DNA from: Frankiales bacterium | GTDB taxonomy: Bacteria > Actinomycetota > Actinomycetes > JAFAQI01 | NCBI GenBank assembly: GCA_019246495.1 | Contig: JAFAQI010000110.1 | Coordinates: forward strand, 1 to 9,581 | Direction of reading: 5' to 3' | DNA length: 9,581 nucleotides | In this document: piece after piece, positions 6,628 to 9,581 of the stretch | How the letters are laid out: each line of letters opens with the position of its first letter | Position numbering within the stretch: the stretch's first letter is position 1 | Notes under the pieces: model-generated | Database searches by the model: none | What the model was told of the DNA's origin: nothing | Seen by the model: the letters and a program-made list of their open reading frames with translations, nothing else | Program-made: the position numbers and the translations under genes

Positions 6628-7052
6628 TCCTCGTCGGCCGGATGCCGGTAGGGATCCGGGTCGCCGGCCGGATTGGCGTGCTCGGCAATCGCGTGCACGC
6701 GTTCGTCCGCACTCCGCGCGCGCTCCAGCACCTCTTCGATGTGCCGGGCCTCTTCCGGCACGGAGTCGGGGATGAAGGTGAGCGACGGCGTGTGCTTCAG
6801 CCCCGTCGCGCGACCGATCGCGCTGCGGACGACACCCTTGGCGCTCTCGAGCGCCGCGGCCGTCTCGGTGTGCGCGGTGTCGTCGCCGAGCACGGTGTAG
6901 AAGACCGTGGCCTCGCGTAGGTCAGGAGTGAGCCGGACCTCGGTCACCGTCACCATGCCGAGCCGCGGATCCTTGACCTGGTGCTCGAGCACGGCCGCAA
7001 CGATCTCGCGGACGCGCACGCTCATCCGCCGCGCTCTCGTCTGGTCTGCCAC
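6624..7052 (-). CDS. rbfA: 30S ribosome-binding factor A
   Basis: This 142-residue protein has a single KH-like domain. RbfA binds immature 30S subunits and helps process and fold the 5' end of 16S rRNA, including during cold shock. Recognisable stretches are RVREIVAAVLEHQVKDPRLG (13-32, the first helix and the conserved DPRLG), VTVTEVRLTPDLREATVFY (34-52) and the conserved LTFIPDSVPEEARHIEEVL segment (91-109). The C-terminal 20 residues are acidic and Pro-rich and look disordered. A longer open frame extends upstream, but the GTG at 7052 is chosen because a very strong Shine-Dalgarno precedes it and because MADQTRARRM matches the usual RbfA N-terminus. It starts 13 bp after the DUF503 stop. 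Confidence 0.95.
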   Translation of the reverse strand: MADQTRARRMSVRVREIVAAVLEHQVKDPRLGMVTVTEVRLTPDLREATVFYTVLGDDTAHTETAAALESAKGVVRSAIGRATGLKHTPSLTFIPDSVPEEARHIEEVLERARSADERVHAIAEHANPAGDPDPYRHPADEE

Positions 7053-7055
7053 CGC

Positions 7056-7064
7056 ACCTCCTCC
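7056..7064 (-). promoter_or_regulatory. rbfA: Strong Shine-Dalgarno deciding the rbfA GTG start
   Basis: The minus strand reads GGAGGAGGT here. Its AGGAGG core ends 5 nt before the GTG at 7052. It lies in the 13-bp gap after the DUF503 stop and rules out the longer upstream frame and the internal ATG at 7025 as the main start. Confidence 0.8.
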
Positions 7065-7065
7065 G

Positions 7066-7359
7066 TCAGTCTTCGGGGCCGAACAACCGGCGTCGTGCCG
7101 ACAACAGCTCGACCTCCGGCCGGCCCGCGACGAACCGCTCGCACTCGTCGAGCACATCGCGGCAGTGCGCCGCATCCGGAGCGACGACCGCCGCCCCGAC
7201 CAGTGCCCGGCGATGCAGATCGAGATGCCCGGCCTCCGCCGCGGCGACGTCGTAACGCCGCCGCAGCTCCGCGATGATCGGCCGCACGATCGATCGCTTC
7301 TCCTTCAACGAGTGCACGTCACCGAGCAGGAGGTCGAGCTCCAGCGTTGCTACGTACGC
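7066..7359 (-). CDS. DUF503 family protein; canonical start codon absent at expected position
   Basis: A small protein of about 96-98 residues. The segment from [20 protein letters not shown] through [20 protein letters not shown] to the terminal RRRLFGPED matches DUF503, an uncharacterised family often found between infB and rbfA. Family members usually start immediately before the [11 protein letters not shown] strand. Here that codon is GCG (7357-7359), not ATG or GTG, although an AAGGAG sequence sits exactly 5 nt upstream of it. The nearest in-frame ATG is at 7437, which would add 26 basic residues encoded inside infB; the first in-frame GTG downstream (7317) would remove the first beta strand. 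The coordinates given assume initiation at 7359. The family's function is unknown; its position suggests a link to ribosome or RNA metabolism. Confidence 0.75.
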   Translation of the reverse strand, partial: AYVATLELDLLLGDVHSLKEKRSIVRPIIAELRRRYDVAAAEAGHLDLHRRALVGAAVVAPDAAHCRDVLDECERFVAGRPEVELLSARRRLFGPED

Positions 7360-9581
7360 GGCTTCTCCTTCATCTCGAAGGTCTCGATGACGTCGTCGAC
7401 GGCGATGTCGTTGTAGTTGCCGAGCGAGATGCCGCACTCGAAACCTTCACGGACCTCGGTCACGTCGTCCTTGAACCGGCGCAACCCAGAGATGGTGATG
7501 TTGTCGGCGACGACGACACCGTCGCGCACGAGCCGCGCCTTGGCGTTGCGGACGATCGTGCCGGACCGTACGACGCAACCCGCGATGTTGCCGACCTTCG
7601 ACGACCGGAACACCTCGCGGATCTCCGCCGTACCGAGCTGCACTTCCTCGAACTCCGGCTTGAGCATGCCGCGCAACGCTGCCTCGACGTCCTCGATCGC
7701 GGCGTAGATAACCGAGTAGTAGCGGACGTCGACCTTCTCGCGCTCGGCGAGCTCGCGCGCCTTGCCCTCGGGCCGCACGTTGAACCCGATGATGACAGCG
7801 TCCGACGCCTTGGCGAGGTTGATGTCGTTCTCGGTGATCGCACCGACGCCGCGGCCGATGATGCGCAGTCCGACCTCGCCTTCGGCGCCGACGTCGATGC
7901 CGAGCAGCGCGTCCTCGAGTGCCTCCACCGAACCGGAGACGTCGCCCTTGAGGATGAGGTTGAGCTGGTCGATCTGCCCTTCCTGGATCCGGCGCAGCGC
8001 GTCTTCGAGCGTCATCCGGCCGCGGCTCTTCGCCAGCTCGGCGAAGCGTTCGCGGGCCTGCCGCTGGTCGGCGATCTGCCGGGCCATGCGGTCCTCGGGA
8101 ACGACCAGGAAGTTGTCGCCCGCGCCCGGAACGCTGGTGAGACCGAGCACCTGCACCGGCCGAGACGGCGGAGCCTCCTCGACCTGGTCGCCGTTTTCAT
8201 CGAGCATCGCGCGGACGCGACCGAAGGCGTCACCGGCGACGATCGAGTCACCGATCCGCAGCGTGCCGCGCTGCACGAGCACGGTCGAGACGGGACCGCG
8301 ACCGCGGTCGAGGTGCGCCTCGATCGACACACCCTCCGCCGGCCGGTTGGGGTTGGCCCGCAGGTCGAGCGCGGCGTCGGCGGTGAGCACGACCGACTCG
8401 AGCAGCTGCTCGATGCCGGTGCCGGCGACGGCCGACACGTCGACGAAGATCGTCTCGCCGCCGTACTCCTCCGCCACGAGGCCGTACTCGGTGAGCTGGC
8501 CGCGTACCTTCGCCGGGTCGGCGCCTTCCTTGTCGATCTTGTTCACGGCGACGACGACGGGTACGTCGGCAGCCTGGGCGTGGTTGAGCGCCTCGATGGT
8601 CTGCGGCATCACGCCGTCATCGGCCGCGACCACCAGGATCGCGATGTCGGTGACCTGCGCACCACGGGCACGCATCGCGGTGAACGCCTCGTGGCCGGGG
8701 GTGTCGATGAAGGTGATCGTGCGGTCGTTGCCTTCGACCGTGGTGTGCACCTGGTAGGCACCGATGTGCTGAGTGATGCCGCCGGCCTCGCGGGCCTGCA
8801 CGTTGGCCGAGCGGATCGCGTCGAGGAGCTTGGTCTTTCCGTGGTCGACGTGACCCATGACCGTCACGACCGGAGGCCGGGCGACGAGGTCTTCCTCGTC
8901 CTCGTCGGCGTCGAACTCCAGATCGAAGCGGGCCAGGATCTCGGCGTCTTCCTCCTCCGGCGTGACGATCTTCACGTCGTAGCCCAGCTCGGTGCCGAGC
9001 AGTTGCAGCGTCTCCTCCGGCGCGGACTGCGTCGCGGTCACCATCTCGCCGAGCTGGGTGAACACGACCTGGACGAGCGACGCCGGGTTGGCGCCGATCT
9101 TGTCGGCGAAGTCAGCGAGGCTCGCGCCACGTGGCAGCCGGATGGTCTCGCCGTTGCCGCGCGGGACCTGCACGCCGCCGATCGTCGGCGCCTGCATGTT
9201 GTCGAACTCTTGACGCCGCTGCTTCTTCGACTTGCGGCCACGGGTCGGCCGGCCACCGGGACCACGACCGAACGCGCCCTGTGTCGGTGCGCCACGACCA
9301 CGGCCACCCGGACCACCGGGACGGCCGCTGAAGCCGGGACCGCCCGGACGCTGACCGACACCCGGCCCACCGCCGGGGCCACCGCCGGGTCGGCCGCCGA
9401 AGCCACCGCCGGCACCACCCGGGCGTCCGCCGGGACCACCGGGACGACCCGCGCCGGGACCACCGGGACCGCCGGGACGACCGGCGCCGGGAGCGCCGGG
9501 CCGCATGCCCGGTCGCGGCGGCATCATGCCCGGGCCGGGACGACCCGCGGGCTGACCGGGCCGCGGCGGCATCATGCCGGG
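7350..9581 (-). CDS. infB: Translation initiation factor IF-2, N-terminus cut by window edge
   Basis: IF2 is the GTPase that positions initiator fMet-tRNA on the 30S subunit and promotes 50S joining. The visible part is 743 codons, open at the window edge, ending at TAG 7350-7352. Counting from the Met codon at 9575: residues 1-113 are a Gly/Pro/Arg-rich disordered linker, 114-121 a basic patch (RKSKKQRR), about 142-193 the conserved IF2-N module, 225-229 an acidic patch. The GTPase domain carries G1 GHVDHGKT (241-248), G2 region [10 protein letters not shown] (265-274), G3 DTPGHE (291-296), G4 NKID (345-348) and G5 SAV (381-383). Beta-barrel and C-terminal fMet-tRNA-binding domains follow to residue 741. 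All key residues are intact. The true start lies beyond the window. The stop lies close to the DUF503 start, with which it probably overlaps by a few bases. Confidence 0.98.
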   Translation of the reverse strand, partial: PGMMPPRPGQPAGRPGPGMMPPRPGMRPGAPGAGRPGGPGGPGAGRPGGPGGRPGGAGGGFGGRPGGGPGGGPGVGQRPGGPGFSGRPGGPGGRGRGAPTQGAFGRGPGGRPTRGRKSKKQRRQEFDNMQAPTIGGVQVPRGNGETIRLPRGASLADFADKIGANPASLVQVVFTQLGEMVTATQSAPEETLQLLGTELGYDVKIVTPEEEDAEILARFDLEFDADEDEEDLVARPPVVTVMGHVDHGKTKLLDAIRSANVQAREAGGITQHIGAYQVHTTVEGNDRTITFIDTPGHEAFTAMRARGAQVTDIAILVVAADDGVMPQTIEALNHAQAADVPVVVAVNKIDKEGADPAKVRGQLTEYGLVAEEYGGETIFVDVSAVAGTGIEQLLESVVLTADAALDLRANPNRPAEGVSIEAHLDRGRGPVSTVLVQRGTLRIGDSIVAGDAFGRVRAMLDENGDQVEEAPPSRPVQVLGLTSVPGAGDNFLVVPEDRMARQIADQRQARERFAELAKSRGRMTLEDALRRIQEGQIDQLNLILKGDVSGSVEALEDALLGIDVGAEGEVGLRIIGRGVGAITENDINLAKASDAVIIGFNVRPEGKARELAEREKVDVRYYSVIYAAIEDVEAALRGMLKPEFEEVQLGTAEIREVFRSSKVGNIAGCVVRSGTIVRNAKARLVRDGVVVADNITISGLRRFKDDVTEVREGFECGISLGNYNDIAVDDVIETFEMKEKPRT
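7365..7370 (-). promoter_or_regulatory. Shine-Dalgarno within the infB end, placed for the DUF503 gene
   Basis: The minus strand reads AAGGAG, 5 nt upstream of the GCG codon at 7359 where the DUF503 start would be expected. It is also coding sequence of infB (codons of the terminal MKEKPRT). The spacing supports initiation near 7359 rather than at the distant ATG or GTG alternatives. Confidence 0.45.
9222..9581 (-). repeat. infB: Low-complexity Gly/Pro/Arg-coding tract in infB
   Basis: About 360 bases code for [12 protein letters not shown] imperfect repeats and extend past the window edge. Two copies of a longer unit are visible: a 17-base identical stretch at 9514-9530 and 9562-9578, period 48 bases, coding for MMPPRPG-type units of 16 residues. 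Such tracts are usual in actinobacterial IF2 and vary in length between strains. Confidence 0.85.

Noticed and set aside
5017..6651. Plus-strand open frame of 544 codons opposite truB and the DHH gene
   Set aside because: It is a shadow of high-GC coding sequence on the other strand; the translation shows no domain and both opposite genes are certain.
1..9581. CRISPR arrays, tRNA or rRNA genes, insertion sequences, defence or toxin systems
   Set aside because: No regularly spaced identical repeats, no recognisable tRNA or rRNA segments, and no transposase, nuclease or toxin-type protein are visible on either strand.

Overview
This window comes from a high-GC actinobacterium (Actinomycetota). 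The evidence is the strong G/C bias at third codon positions, the Gly/Pro/Arg-rich N-terminal tract of IF2, GTG starts, and the gene order infB - DUF503 - rbfA - DHH phosphoesterase - truB - ribF. I cannot assign a genus. All nine genes lie on the minus strand, so transcription runs from the high-coordinate end to the low end. Both ends of the window cut through a gene.

Right part (9581 to 4708): a tightly packed translation and ribosome-maturation operon. It holds infB (IF2, missing its N-terminus), a small DUF503 protein with no ordinary start codon at its expected position, rbfA, a DHH/DHHA1 phosphoesterase of the NrnA type, and truB. Junctions are short gaps (13 bp and 3 bp) or overlaps (GTGA), as expected for translational coupling. 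These genes serve initiation, 30S maturation, turnover of very short RNA oligomers and related nucleotides, and tRNA U55 pseudouridylation.

Middle (4722 to 3260): a two-gene module sits between truB and ribF. It encodes a DUF4097 beta-repeat protein with a ladder of VSG motifs, overlapped by ATGA with a PadR-family repressor that has a long charged helical tail. A sigma-70-like promoter starts at the end of truB. Three CGCGATA-type elements about 27 bp apart surround it and are good candidates for the PadR operator. The downstream gene ribF (FAD synthetase/riboflavin kinase) lies 26 bp beyond padR and could be reached by this promoter.

Left part (2309 to 1): a 127-bp non-coding leader with several hairpins precedes a large secreted protein, still open at the window edge after 727 codons. 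It has a signal peptide, IPT/TIG-like immunoglobulin folds and a CxxC motif repeated three times at domain borders. This gene breaks the housekeeping theme and is the main accessory feature.

Most of the window is ordinary conserved actinobacterial housekeeping. The points worth attention are the PadR/DUF4097 control region, the TIG protein with its leader, and the DUF503 start problem.
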